A stretch of DNA of 64,000 nucleotides from Heterohyrax brucei (lineage: Eukaryota; Chordata; Mammalia; Hyracoidea; Procaviidae). The translations under genes and the position numbers were made by a program. How positions within the stretch are numbered: the first letter of the stretch is position 1; each line of letters starts with the position of its first letter. Under the pieces are notes generated by a model that saw nothing but the letters and a program-made list of their open reading frames with translations, did not search any database and had not been told where the DNA came from. Where the stretch lies: the NCBI GenBank assembly GCA_028571685.1, contig CM053143.1, positions 160,016,329-160,080,328 on the forward strand. The letters are read 5' to 3'. Positions 1 to 12,310 of this stretch are shown one piece after another.

Positions 1-2534
1 TTTCTTAATCCGAATTTTTCACTTTTCTATCAGAAATTAATAACAGCAACATTTTTGTACTTTATTTATTTGTTTACTTTTTCACGTCTAGACAGTTGGT
101 CTCCTTAGCAAAGGGGCTTTATCAGGGACTCTTGATTGTTCAGTAAGGCTAAATGGTGCTATGGGATGAAGAGCAAGATGGATGATGTTTTACAAACATA
201 TCCATGATCTTTAATTCCCATAATTGCATGGCCAACAGCTAATTCAAAGACACCAGTTTTAGCAATTCTATCTTTTTCAACCTTGTACTTTAAGATGTAA
301 AAATTTGTAATTGTGCTTTCTAGTACTGGTTCCCAACTGAGGTGGTTTCCCCCTGTTTATCATATTTGTCAATGTCTGGAGAAATTTGATTGTCATAACT
401 GGGAGTATGCCAATAGTACGTGGTGACTAATGTCACCTCCTGCAGTGCTGAAGGTGTAATGACAGGTCAGTTCTACACTACAAAGTATTATGGGGCCTAA
501 AATGTCAACAGCACCACTGCTGAGAAACTGCTTTAGACCAAAGGGCATGTCACACTAAAAGCACTATATAAATAGACTATTTTAATTGATTTAAATACAC
601 ATGTGAGCTTTTTCATTCTATGCTATTTTTATATAGTTGCAAGAATAAAAGTTCCATTTTCTTTATCAAAGGATAATTAAAACACAATTTTCAGTACAAT
701 CTTTCATCTCTCATTGTCTAGATGTATAAGATATATGTGTATATATATACAGATACATAAATCCCAGTGCTTTCTTCCTAATTTTTTTGCATTACTTCTG
801 TAAGATTAAACTTTATTTAAAAAAAAATTAATTTGGAAATTAGCATTCAAGATGATCTCATTTATTTCAAAGGAGGAAAACTGCATTATGTGTTAAGCTA
901 TATTTTAGAGATGTATTATAATATCACATGAGTAAAAATTAATTAGTACTTTGTTCCAATGCTACTCTTATAAATTGGAAGCTGAGATCATTTCCTCTAC
1001 TATATGTGATAAGAATAATGAAACATAGCCTTATTCTTAGTTTAGAAACAATAAAATAACAAAGTAGAACAGTCTTCTCTATCCTCCACATCTGTATTTG
1101 TTGTCCTTTTCTCTCTACATACATTACTGAAGGTGACACATGCAACACAGGAATACTATGGTGAATTTTAACAAAACATTAATAAAAGCAAAAGGAAGAG
1201 AAAGATTAGATTTAGTCTTATCCTCCTTCGATTTATGTCGTATTTATCACAGAACTTTCAGATTTCCTATGGCCTACAGAATTTCGCATCGTTTCATGTG
1301 CTCTGAAGATATATTCATCATTTATACTACAAAGTAGCATCTAACATTATTTGTTAATTTAACAGAAACATTTACTATATGTGCAGTTTTACAGACAGAT
1401 AATGAACACAAGTCTATACTCTTTTGGGATATATAGTCACATACACATAATAGGTAATAAGTTAGTAAATGCTGTGGAAGCACATTTGAAGTTATGGTAG
1501 ACAGCCCAGGAAAACTGCCAAATAGGAATTATCTTCATTGCTTCCTAATGGAAGCCAATTTAAAAACATTCAGGAATTGGTGGCCAATATACTCAGGAAA
1601 AGTAGTTACCTCTCCATCTCTTGTAAGGAATCTTGATTAAGCAGAACTCGTGATAATGGTCTCTTTTGTCAATATTCGGCTCAGACATTATCATATAACA
1701 TTATTCTCACTAGTGATGAAAAAGATGAACTTTTCTGTTATAGGTTCTAGGGAATTGTTTTCATTGTCATGAAAAGAAATATAGATTTTTTTTTTGAAGT
1801 TTCTATTCTGGCTGACAACTGGGTTATGGAAGGTATAGCTAGAGTTTCCTTTTGTAGTCATGACAACATTGAAAGCCAAAAGAGAAGAATGACAACAAAT
1901 CCTGATCATTATGAGATGGTTCTTCTTTATACAGAATAATTTATTCAACATGTATTTTAAAGCAGATTATAATCTTACCTTATTCTTTTTGCATCTGAAT
2001 ATATCTTAACTGGTATAGAGAGATATCTAAGGAAAGTTTGGAGAGACCTTGTAAGGGATGTCAATGTCAGTGCAATCTGTCTAAATGGCTTGACCTATTT
2101 CAAATACCACTGCAACTTTTTTGTCCTGCATTATCAGTGTTTATTGTAGAAATTCATAATTGAAAATGAAGGAGTACATGCGGGGGTGGAAGGCAGGCTG
2201 CAGGGCCATAACTCATGGAATACATTCAAACCCCCAAACTCTATAATATCATGACAGTTAAAACCCAAGAAGAAAGAACAGAAAAATTAAAGAACTATCC
2301 CTTATATGTAATCACTAACCTCAAAATTGTTCTGAATGATACAAAACATTTAGAGACATTGCACTTCCCAAAATATGCAGTAAAAGAGCTGTCTCACAAA
2401 CATAGACAGAATTACCAAACGTGAGATACTGTAGCTACTGCCTAAAATACACCTGAAGTGAACTCTGTAACTGTGCTTCCCGAAACTCTCCTAGTCACAG
2501 AGTGAGGCAGGAAGATGAGAGAAATTTCATGCAA
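1..2534. other. Unrecognised AT-rich DNA
   Basis: No repeat family, exon or RNA gene was recognised here. A short TA/TG-rich patch lies near 725-765. The open frames are short, lack homology that I recognise and overlap on both strands (for example around 940-1340), as expected by chance in AT-rich DNA. Confidence 0.5.
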
Positions 2535-2722
2535 AGAAGAAGATATTAAGACCTACTCCTACAGATGAAGACCCTCAATGAGACAAATTGACACAGTTGC
2601 TGAAACACTGGACTCAAGTGTAACAGTTGTGAGGCTGGTGCAGGACTGGTCAGTGTTTTGCTCTGTTGTACACAGGATCACTGTGAGAGGAAACCGACCT
2701 GATGGCATCTGACAACAACCCT
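2535..2722 (+). mobile_element. RTE (BovB-like) LINE 3' end, 5'-truncated
   Basis: The order of blocks matches the 3' end of the afrotherian RTE LINE: 'gaccctcaatgagacaaatt', then 'tgacacagttgctg', 'gactcaagtgtaaca', 'ctctgttgtacacaggatca' and a terminal 'gatggcatctgacaacaac'. Only about 190 bp are present, typical of 5' truncation during target-primed reverse transcription. The copy is diverged and has lost the CpGs expected in the parent. Confidence 0.8.
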
Positions 2723-3777
2723 CCTACAGAGGAGGCTTACAAAGATTACACCATTATGTTCATCACTTTATCAGTGGCTGTCTTACATTTCTTTTATATA
2801 GAAATATCTGATGTCAGAAAGCAGAACTTTTTTGTATTTCCCCTTATTTGTTAAACATTATTTTGATATGCTTTTATCAACTCTGGTACTCTTACTCTGG
2901 ACCAATTAGTATTTGTCCAATTACTTCAGGGTCCATCCCCCATTCCAAGATATTATTGAGGGTATTTCTGACTGCTGCTGTGACTGCTACACACAGCTGA
3001 CTCATTGATGATGTCAACATATATTTTACCACCCAAATTAGGACACTTCTGTAATAGAAAGACAGTTAATCTCACTGGGATTACTGGCACTGCCCAACGC
3101 TCTTCCAGCCTACCTATGAAGAACATTTTATTTCAAAATCTTAGATAGCTTTGTTCTTTTGACTCATACTTTTCCAGTACAAAGCTAATCATGAAATGTT
3201 CTGAAATAGTCTATAGAATACATTTTTGAAATGATCAACACACTTAAAAAGAAAAAAAAGTAATCCACTTGTGTTACAATTAGTAGTATTCACAGTCAGA
3301 TTTGGAAACATCAAATTGACTGGAATTTTGAGGAGAAGTTTATGAAAGAAGTAGAATTTGAAATGGACCTTGCAAAATTTGCTAAGCTAGGGAGGAAGAG
3401 AATAAATTATTGTGGTATGGAAATAATACAAAGCAAATGACAAAGAATCTTATCAATATCACAGCAACCAATTAAAACTGCAACTAGTAGTACACATTAT
3501 AGTCATAAAAAACACACAACTGCTTGTTATGTTGTTCACAAGACTGTATGCTTGCTCTTTGATATTGATCCACATAAACAATTATTTTGATAGGTGGAGG
3601 AGTTATGATTTCTTAATCATAAAGAAATAAAGTTGGCAGAATCCCATATTTATCCAAAATGACACAAAAAGAAATGAAAGACTTTATTTTCCACAAATTC
3701 AGTGTTTTTTGAACTTTGAAGTAGCTTTACTTCTCTGAAAGCCAGAGACAGTATTCAAAATAAATAAAACAACTAAA
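2723..3777. other. Unrecognised DNA between repeats
   Basis: About 1 kb of AT-rich sequence in which I see no repeat family, splice-flanked exon or structured RNA. Confidence 0.4.
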
Positions 3778-3968
3778 TGTGTTGCTGTTGTGTCAATTCT
3801 GACTAGCAGCAACCCTCTAAGAAATAGTCAAACTTCTCCATGAGGTTCTCAGGCTGTAAATCTCTATGAAATCAGACTGCCGTGTATTTCTCTTGTGGAT
3901 CAGCTGTTTGAACCACCAAACTTTAATTTAGCAGCTGAATACTTAACTGTTGTGCCACCAGTGTCCCT
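3778..3968 (-). repeat. AfroSINE, long variant
   Basis: This is a minus-strand copy reading from the 3' part ('gttgctgttgtgtcaattct') to the tRNA-like head ('taactgttgtgccaccagt'). It has the extra internal block between 'aggctgtaaatctctat' and 'cagctgtttgaaccacc' that marks the longer, roughly 190 bp variant. It is well diverged. Confidence 0.8.
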
Positions 3969-4284
3969 CAGCTGATAAGTGACAGAAGAAAAAAAAAATG
4001 AGAAAATAGTTTCACAGTACTTTTGAGTCTGAAAAAGATAAGCGACCGATTCATTATAAAAGAGATCCAGGACTTGGGATTAATAGGAACCAGGGTAAAA
4101 TAATCTGAGGGTACAGAAAACAAGAGGTAGGCACTGACTGGCCATAATCGTGACACTAAGCTTATAGTAGCCAAACATGTACAGAAAATGTTGGTCATAG
4201 AGAACCAGAATATATTCAATTGGCTATTTACGTGAAGACCAACCGAGTATGTAGCTGTTTAATATGGAAAATACTTTGATCTAG

Positions 4285-4460
4285 TAGACCTGAGTCTAGA
4301 CTGGGCTTTCTTCCCAGTTTAGCTGTTGAATCTGACAGACTTGAAATAGATTGCAAGAGACTAGGAACTGGAAAGGATATGCTGTTCACTTGCCCATTTT
4401 TTTCCTCCCTAGGCCTTGGTCTTTAACTTATTACGTTTATAAAGTGGACCTTGGAAGAAC
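4285..4460 (+). repeat. Possible MIR SINE, degraded
   Basis: The segment carries a MIR-like progression: a body with 'cctaggccttggtctttaac' followed by 'gtttataaagtgga', resembling the conserved MIR core and its 'cctcatctgtaaaatggg' region. Divergence is high, so the assignment is tentative. Confidence 0.35.
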
Positions 4461-5667
4461 TGAAAGTCTGTTTTAAAATGGTATTTATCTTCATTGAAAA
4501 AGTTTTGTGACACATAGAATGTGGACAGAAAAAGCACGTAATTTAGAACAAATAAAAAATCTGTGTATTAAGGAGAAAAACATATGAACAAGAGGATATG
4601 TATTAGTCTATAATTGTGGATACCAAGCTCTGTAATGATACGTTGTGCGTGATTGCGTGCCCTCATCCTACTTGTTATCTAGTGATTGGACAGCATAAAT
4701 CCCTTATTTTCAGATGAGCAAGGAAAATGATGATCTTTCTCACATGAGCAATTTTGTGCTCCATTGCTCTTAACTGTGTGCTTAAGCTTCACTTTTGAAA
4801 GCCTACAATATCTCACAAAAAAAAGGAGGCCAAGAAAAGTAGGTCTTGCAAGCAAACACACACAAATCTGAAGAGAAAAAAAGAAATTGGCTCCCTAAAG
4901 GAGTAACTCATTTAAAAACACAAGCACATGCATTGAAATTAAGTACAAGACTAGCCTATGGGTAATTAAAAAAAAAAAAAAAAACTAAAAATTGATTACA
5001 CAAAAGGGTAGTTGAAATAAGTAACAAACTACCAAAGTCGATAATCAAGCAAAGTGTTATAAATCAGCTTAAGAGGGAATTGAATCAATTTGTAGAAAAG
5101 AAACCAGAACAACTGCCTAATTCTTAAGGCCAGAAAAATATCTAAATCAAGTCTTCAGTTTATCAAAGCCAGAACTATTTTCTGAACTACTCCTTGCTTT
5201 TGTTAAAATACTTTAAAATAATTTAGCAATTCATTTTAATTTATGTCTGTATTTAACAATATATGCTTTTCAGTTTTCTAAACTTACCCTAAACTCTTTG
5301 AGGGCAGCAGCCTATGATTTGTTTTTCTTTTTTTAAATTATTTTGTTCCTGGAACCTGAAATAATGTTTAGATTTTTTACTTGATATCAGATGAAGTAAT
5401 AAAGAAAGAAAGAAAAATGTCATGGAATGTAAGTCACTTGACAAAAAGTTTTATTAGTACTTGGACAAACTTTAGCATGCAGCAACTAGGGCATTTTATT
5501 ATCATTCTAACAATATAAAACCCACAACACTGTGGCACAAAGCAAATTTTATTTTGGGGACCAACATAACTTTTAATTCTGGTGTGTCAGTTCTTGTTTA
5601 CATCTACCCTTCGTCCTTGTAACGTAGTTACTTGTTCATAATTTTCTATTTCTTTCTAAAAAAAATG
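4461..5667. other. Unrecognised DNA with A-rich tracts
   Basis: No element was identified. There is a 17-nt A run at 4968-4984 and an (AAAG)n stretch at 5400-5416. Either could be a relic retroposon tail, but I cannot recognise the sequence upstream of them. Confidence 0.4.
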
Positions 5668-7090
5668 TTGTTGTTATTAGGTGCCACTGAGTGGGTTCTG
5701 AATCACAGCAACCCTGTCTACAACAAAATAACCCTTTGCCTGGTCCTGTGCCAACTTTCAGTTGTTATTGTTTAAGCCCATTATTATAATCACAATGTTA
5801 GTAAATGTCATCAAGGGTGTCCCTCTTTTTTGCTGACCCTCTGCTTTACCAAGTATGATGTCCCTATCCAGAGAGGGGTCCTTCCTGGTAATAAGTAGAG
5901 TACCTGTGATGAAGCTTCATCATCCACACTTCTAAGGAGAATTCTGATACATTGCTTTAAAGGGAACTGTTCTTTCTTCTAACAGCACATGCTATAGTCA
6001 ATATTCTCAGCTAATACCAGAAATCAAAAGCATCTTCCTTGTTTACTGTCTAGATTTTGCATGTATATGATGCTTCTGGAAATGTTGTGGCTGGATTCAG
6101 TTGCACCCTTGTCCTTGAAGTGACATCTTTCTTTTCAACACTTTAAAGAGATCTTTTGCAGCAGATTTGCACAGTGCAGTACATCATTTTTTTTTTTTTA
6201 AATTTACTGCAGTTTCCATGGTAAAACGAAATCTCTAACAACTTCAATATTTTCCCCCAGTACCATAATGTTGTTTATTGGGCCAGTGGTGAGGATTTTT
6301 GTTTTCTTTATGTTCAGATGTAGTCCACACTGCAGGCTATGCTTCATCCTTATCAATAGGTGCTTCAAATCTTCTATTTCAGCAAGCAAGATTGTATCAC
6401 CCACAAATCATAGGTTGTTTGTGAGTTTTCCACTAGTCTTCCACTCCATGTCATATTCTTCTTCATATACTTTAGGTACTATCATTATTTGCTTAGTATA
6501 AGGTTGAACAAATATGCTGAAAGGTTAAAACCCAGATCCACATCTTTCCTAATTTTAAACCACGCAGTATCTCTTTGCTCTCTTCAAATCACTACTCTTT
6601 AGTCTATGTACCCCAGCACAACGAAGTTTTCCAAAGCTCTCATTATTCCAATATTATCCATAATTTGTTATAACCAAATGCTTTTGCATAGTCAACAAAA
6701 CACAGGTAAACATGCTTCTTGTATTTTCAGCTCTCAGCCAAGCTCCACCTGACATCAGCAACAATATCATGTGTTCCACATCTTCTAAATCCTATTTGAA
6801 TTTCTGGCAGTTCTCTGTCAATGATGTACTTATGCAAACATCTTTTTGAAGTATCTTCACCAAAATTTTACTTGCATGTGATATTAGCACTACAGTTCAA
6901 TAATTTCTATATTCTGTTGAATCACTTTTCTCTGGAATGAACACAAATACGGATCTCTTCCAGTTGGTTGACGAAGTAGCTATGTTCCAAATTTCTTGGT
7001 GTAGACAAGGAGGTACCTTTAGCACTCTCTGTTCTTGAAAACTTTTCAGTTGATATTCCTGGAACTTTACCCAAAATGTTCTTGAATATT
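5668..7090 (-). mobile_element. RTE (BovB-like) LINE, 3' ~1.4 kb, dead
   Basis: This minus-strand copy runs from the RTE 3' terminus (5668, 'gttgttattaggtgccactg') back into the reverse-transcriptase domain. In the minus-strand frame ending at 6204, residues such as 'GDTILLAE', 'LNIKKTKI' and 'GENIEVV' match the region just after the RTE/BovB catalytic motif. The catalytic Y-A-D-D reads F-V-G-D here and a stop precedes it (near 6395-6410), so the enzyme is dead. Further upstream, blocks such as 'catagtcaacaaaacacagg' (minus strand of the polymerase palm) and 'gatctcttccagttggttg' are present. The 5' half is missing. A T run near 6187-6200 interrupts the frame. Confidence 0.9.
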
Positions 7091-7474
7091 ATTTCCAGTA
7101 GAAAATATGACTATTTTTTTTTTCGGTTTTCTTGATGAAACTATCATTCTTTTTATAAAAATCTTTTGAAGATTTGACCTGGGGCAGTTGCTTTGCAGGG
7201 GTTTCCTGTTTTCTTCAAGATAATTCCTTATTGCTTCAGATCCCAGACTGAGAAATGCAAAGTATCTCAAGGAAGAGCTAGCCTATACCAAAGAAACTGT
7301 AAGATCTTCCAAACTCTAAAGATATGAAATCAAGTAACACAAACTGTAAGACAAAATTTATCAAAACAGTGTTTTTCATCTAGGATTTGTTGTTTAATAT
7401 GTTGTTGTGAACACTGAAAGGTGGCTTTAGGAGTTTGACTGTTTAGCACATTGAATTCAAAATACACCTTGGCC
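7091..7474. other. Unrecognised DNA flanking the RTE piece
   Basis: RTE similarity fades after about 7090. The following sequence may be more degraded LINE, but I cannot place it. Confidence 0.3.
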
Positions 7475-7672
7475 TAATCCTGGTTGCCAAGTGGTTAAGC
7501 TCTTGGCTGGTAATTGAAAGGTTACAGGTTCAAACTGACCAGTAACTCTGTAGGAGAAAAGGCCTAATGGTCAGATCCCATGAAATTTCAGCCTAGGGAA
7601 GCTCATGGGGCAGGTCTGCTCTATCATACGGAGCTGCCAAAGGCTAACATTGACTCAGCAGCATGTAGCAGA
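7475..7672 (+). repeat. AfroSINE, long variant
   Basis: A plus-strand copy. The tRNA-like head is 'gttgccaagtggttaag' (A-box region) with a B-box-like 'ggttacaggttcaaactg'. The internal extra block follows, then 'ctcatggggcaggtctgctc' and a 3' end 'attgactcagcagcatg'. Confidence 0.8.
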
Positions 7673-7884
7673 GTCAGAGAAACTGTTTGAATTTCTTGGC
7701 ATTACGTACAAGGAGTCTGCAGACTTAGCGACATGAACATGTTGTAATTTATCTGAATATTGGTTATCCTCTGAGTATTCTTGGTAAGTCCTGGAAGATA
7801 ATACCTCCTTCCATAAAACATTAAGAAGTCAATGCTGAGTGATTTATGGGATTTTCATGGCTGTGAAATTCTGTGAAATAGATC

Positions 7885-7970
7885 ATCAGGGCTTTCTTCA
7901 AAGGTAACTTTGGAAAGGTTCAAACCGTTTGGTTAACAGCCACATAATTAACCATTTGTACCATCTAATA
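7885..7970 (-). repeat. AfroSINE head fragment
   Basis: A minus-strand 5' part only: 'aaaggttcaaaccgtttgg', 'ttaacagccacataattaac', 'catttgtaccatc' correspond to the B-box to A-box region. The 3' portion is not recognisable. Confidence 0.5.
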
Positions 7971-8024
7971 ACACCAACATCCATAAAAAGTTCTGTAGGG
8001 GATGTTCTCTGTAGTTTGAACATG

Positions 8025-8196
8025 AAACCAAAGCAAACCAAACCCACTACTGTAGAGCTGATTCAGACTCATAGTGACCCTACAGGACAGAGTAGAACTT
8101 TCCCATAGAGTTTCCAAGGGGTACCTGGAGGATTTGAACTACCTATGTTTTGGTTAGTAGATGTAGCACTTAACCACTGTGCCTCCAGGAGTTCCT
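8025..8196 (-). repeat. AfroSINE
   Basis: A near-complete minus-strand copy: 'aaccaaacccactactgtag', 'gaccctacaggacagagtag', 'tttccaaggggtacctggag', ending with the head 'cttaaccactgtgcctccag'. Confidence 0.9.
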
Positions 8197-9183
8197 TGAA
8201 GGTGAAAGTAGGTGATAATACGTAGAATCAGGATCACCGATTTCAACAAAAGTAATGGCAGCCTTGAATGATATAGAGTAGTTAGCAGTGCTTTACAGTG
8301 ACAAACCAAGTGGGGATAGTTACCATGATAAACCTCATGGATAAGTTTTCAATCAAATTGCTTAAACCAAGATGACCCCCCCAAAGTCTAATTTGACACA
8401 GGTTTCCAGGAATCAAATTGACAGGCAAACTGTCAATGTGATACCTGCCATTTATACGTGACAAATTTATACTGGATGGATGCATACTTGCCTAAATGTA
8501 GGAAAAATTCACAGCTTCTAACACCACTTCCACACCTAAGTCAGTTTTTAGACATAGAGTCCGCTGAGGAGGGGGCAAAAATCATCACCATAAGTGTATA
8601 CGTTGACATTTTCTCCAGGAAGTCCTGTGGCCATTGATAGAATGACTGGGTGCTGGAAAGCTGAAAAGCAAAGACATAGCAATGATATTAGATACTTACT
8701 CTGAACGGATGCCACAAATGCTGTGAAACACCATTTAGAACGTTATTGACAGAAATTTGACAGTAAGTCATTCGGTGACCCATCTTCTGGTAAGTATCTT
8801 GTTCCTCAGTAAGGTTTTTGAAGTAACACACTAAGAAGCTAGAAGGATCTTCACAATTGTTCTTTTTTTCCTCTTATGATGGAAAAGATAACATGGAAGC
8901 CATCCTTCAATCTCTATATCCACCAAAATAGTGAGCCAAAATAAAATCAATACCATATCTAACAAGAAACTGAGATTCTACTGATACTTTTAAAATCATG
9001 AAAGGATTAAAGTGGATAATCAGAATGATTTCTAGGTTATCTTATCTACATTTGATGGCTTGGAGAATAACTGTAATTTAGCATAAACTCAATAAGATGA
9101 TACATCTTATCCCTGAAGTTCCTGGTGTTTAATCTTTATAGGAAAAAATAACACATTCTCTGGTACCTGGTATAAAGTTACTA
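8197..9183. other. Unrecognised DNA
   Basis: Almost 1 kb of sequence in which I recognise no repeat or gene. The GC content is unremarkable. Confidence 0.35.
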
Positions 9184-9240
9184 TCTCAGTTACCTGTTGC
9201 TGTCAGACAGACACCACAGGAAATTATAAATATACCTGCA
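9184..9240 (-). repeat. Possible MaLR-like LTR 3' edge
   Basis: 'ctcagttacctgttgctgtc' followed by 'agacaccaca' resembles the reversed 3' edge of MaLR-type LTRs. A possible continuation, 'aacagaaatttattttctca', is displaced to about 9670-9720 beyond an AfroSINE. About 220 bp between 9241 and 9467 remain unexplained, so the join is uncertain. Confidence 0.35.
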
Positions 9241-9467
9241 AGTTTTATCTGTGGTACAAAAGTCAAAAAAAGTTAAAATTTTTAACCAATCATGCTTCCT
9301 AGGTGCACTATCTTATTTGTAAGCTTTATGTTCCTGATACTTTGCTTCAGTTTACGTTCCTTTTGCCTTCCAAGGTTACTCAGGTCCCCAGTGCAGTAAA
9401 GCAAACATTTTCAGTGGTAAAAGTATACTTCTGAGAGCCAGAAAAAGTTGGTGATATGTCAGATGAT

Positions 9468-9633
9468 GAGCCCTGGTGGCTCAGTGGTTAACAGATCAGC
9501 TGCTAATCAAAAGGTGAGCAGTTCAAATCTACCACCACTCTTTGGAAGCCACATGGGGTGGTTCTACACTGTTCTGTAGGGTCGCTATGAGTTGGAATCA
9601 AATCAGTCACAACAAGTTAGTTTTGTTTGTTTG
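9468..9633 (+). repeat. AfroSINE
   Basis: A plus-strand copy that is complete or nearly so: 'gagccctggtggctcagtgg', 'gagcagttcaaatctacc', 'gtagggtcgctatgagttgg', ending in a 'gttttgtttgtttg' tail. Confidence 0.9.
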
Positions 9634-11069
9634 TCTGTACTGTATGTACTAGTCATGAAAGAGTTCAAAGAACAGAAATTTATTTTCTCAGAGTTAAGGA
9701 AGTTGGGAGTCTGAGGTTAGAGCGCAACTCTGAGTGAACTTCCTTCTTTGTATATTTCAACTTCTATTAACAAGCAGTAATTCCAAACCAAGACTTGTTG
9801 ATTCATCTGTCTTCATTGTCTGACTTCTTCTTCCTCCTGTTTTTGACCCTGTGGCTACTCTGGTCTTTTTGTAACTCAGATTTTCGGTATGCTGGTCTGG
9901 CCTCATTAGCATAATAACGTAAAATCTTTCTTTCCTAACAGAGTTATTTATTGGTTTAGAATTTCCGACGTAGTTATGGAGAGCACAGTTTGATTCATAA
10001 CAGTTACTCACTCTTCACTTTGCATGGATAGCCTTGTATCTTTATTCTTACACTTTGCTTTGTCAATCTCCTGCCGTTTGTTACAACACAGTGTGGAGAG
10101 ATTTCGGTTACCTTGATACACCTACTGGTGTGAGAAGAAAGTGGCACGTACCACATCTTCAGGGGCTTCTTTTACTTTTCTGCTAAGTACTACATGAGAA
10201 TGGCAATTGTGAATAAAGTGAAGGGAGCTCAGTGGCAGGACCAGACTTCAAGGCAAGCTGTTCTACCCCTTAAGATTACAGAAGACAAGCTAGCACTGGA
10301 TGAATCTGTGGCAGATACAGACACCGTATCTCTTTGAAACTCCACTGAAAAAAGTCATGGTATAGATTCCTAGAATGCTGAAGTAAGTCATGTATTTAGC
10401 TTAATTTCACTTTCTGGTAGTGATTCAATGCTTCCCTGGGAAATGATGGACTTAATACTTATACTGCTTGATGTAAACCAGGTACTGTATGATACATCAA
10501 ATCATTAAGTTAGTGTTATGCTGAAGGATTATATTATTAAATGGAAATGATTATATGGCAGCAGGTGTAAGTAACTCGAAACTCACAACTAAGAGTCAAG
10601 CAGATGCTTCAGATTACTATTGTAACTAGTACTAATGTTTTTTTCATTTCCTTGTAAGTCAGCACTTAGGTTTTTCTACTCAATAGACAAAGCACAGAAT
10701 TATAGGTGTTTTTGCAAGGTATGCTGGCACCAGCTAGCATGCCCCTGTCAGGGATGCAACACAAGACAGAGGTTAACTGCAAATTTACCAGGGGGAAATT
10801 TTCTGACCACAGGACAGCTTGTTTCCCATGTTAGAAGAAAATACGGGAAAAAGTATTAATCTATGCTATTTAGCAGGTCATGGTAAATAGACACTCAAAC
10901 ACAAACGGTAAAGACATATTTAAAATAAATTTGAAAAATAGATGACAAAGAAGTCTGAAAATAGGATAGACCTTTTTGAACTGGCAACAGCTGAGGTCTC
11001 TCACTCCTACTAATCAGGTAGATAAGACAGCCAGTCCTCTGAACATCAATCTTTTATCTCCATCTACTG
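9634..11069. other. Mostly unrecognised DNA; possible LTR remnant at the left end
   Basis: The first ~60-100 bp could continue the MaLR-like LTR described at 9184. The remainder contains no repeat or exon that I can name. Minor open frames (9757-10011 minus, 10635-10859 plus) show no recognisable domain. Confidence 0.35.
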
Positions 11070-11219
11070 TAAAACCAAACCCAAAAACCCAGTGCCATCA
11101 AATCAATTCCAACTCACAGAGACACTACCTCGCAGGGTCTCCCATGAGCATGTGGCGATTTGAACTTGTGACCTTTTGGTTAGTGGCTGTCGCACCTAAC
11201 CACTATGCCATTAGGGTTT
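11070..11219 (-). repeat. AfroSINE
   Basis: A minus-strand copy: 'aaaccaaacccaaaaaccca', 'caattccaactcacagagac', 'gcgatttgaacttgtgacc', head 'cctaaccactatgccattag'. Confidence 0.9.
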
Positions 11220-11770
11220 ACCCACCTATCCAAGTGCTTGCAAAAATCACTTTGATGCAAAGAATCCATAGTGACATGGATCGAGAATAAGAATGATTTC
11301 ACGATTTATTTCACCTAAGTCTGACATGACTACCACCTTGCCATGTGACCAACTTGCTAACAGCTGAGAGCAATGCTGAACTCTTTATTTGGCACCTAGT
11401 AAAGAATGATTACACTGGATCCATTTATTCATGGAAGAGGAAGGCATTCATTCATCTAAGGACAGATAAGTAATCTCAATACATCTTTTTGCCATCTTGT
11501 AAGAAACGTCTGTCAGTACTATCATTTGGGTGACTACAGACCATTTAATTCGTGGTAAGCACATACAGCCTTGACTCTGACCTAAAAGCACATTTTACTG
11601 TGACATGAGTGAGGCAGTGGGATGACAGCCATGCAATTGTTCTTACCATGTACCTCATACAGCGAAGCAGCCAAACTTATTAGGAGCCTGAAACAGCCTA
11701 CTGGGAGAGACTGAGAGGCATAATTTTGAGAGGGCAGGGCACTGTGCTGCAGAATATGGTATAAGTGGGC
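11220..11770. other. Unrecognised DNA
   Basis: No repeat family or gene was recognised between the AfroSINE and the mariner-derived element. Confidence 0.35.
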
Positions 11771-12310
11771 TGACAATTAAATCTGTGAACTTAATTTTTC
11801 TAAGTGCTACACACCTCATTGCTGGGTATCACAGTTATCTTCAAAGTACACCCCTTGGGAAACTATGTACCAGCACCAGCATCTAGTCCACCCTTCAAAG
11901 CAATGTCAGAAATTTTGCTGGGATGGCCATTGCACACAGTGGCACAGTGCCAAGTTCACAAACTTAACTGAACAGTTGTCTATGAGGGAGTTTTTTAGCC
12001 AGGCAACAAATAACCGTATTGGAACATCCTTCCTACTTACTTGGTCTGGCCCCCAATGACTTCTTTCTTTAGCCAAAGATCAGGGAAATATTGAAAGAGA
12101 AATGTTTTGATGATATTTAGGCCATCAAGTATAATATGATAACAGCTCTGATGGCTATCCCAGAAAAAGTTCCAAAGCTGCTTTGGAGGGTGGACTAGGC
12201 ACTGATGTTGGTGCATAGCTTCCCAAGGGGAGTATTTTGAACATGAACGTAGTGATATTTAGCAGTGAGGTACGTAGCACTGTTTCCAGGATGATTTGGT
12301 GAACTTGTCA
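11771..12310 (+). mobile_element. Palindromic mariner-derived element, copy 1
   Basis: A foldback element. Its 5' edge 'tgacaattaaatctgtgaac' and 3' edge (reverse complement begins 'tgacaagttcacc') are related inverted termini. The outer ~160 bp of each side are inverted copies, e.g. 'cccttgggaaactatgtacc' at the left and its imperfect reverse complement at 12200-12230. Between about 12010 and 12240 the plus strand reads as the C-terminal part of a mariner transposase, with recognisable 'LAPNDFFL' and later a 'P-E-K-V-P-K' stretch matching the tail helix region. The aspartate expected in the Y-S-P-D-L-A-P motif reads glycine, and stops follow. A non-autonomous, dead derivative. Confidence 0.85.

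Noticed and set aside
6268-6501. 77-codon plus-strand frame over the RTE piece
   Set aside because: Antisense shadow of the minus-strand RTE reverse-transcriptase remnant.
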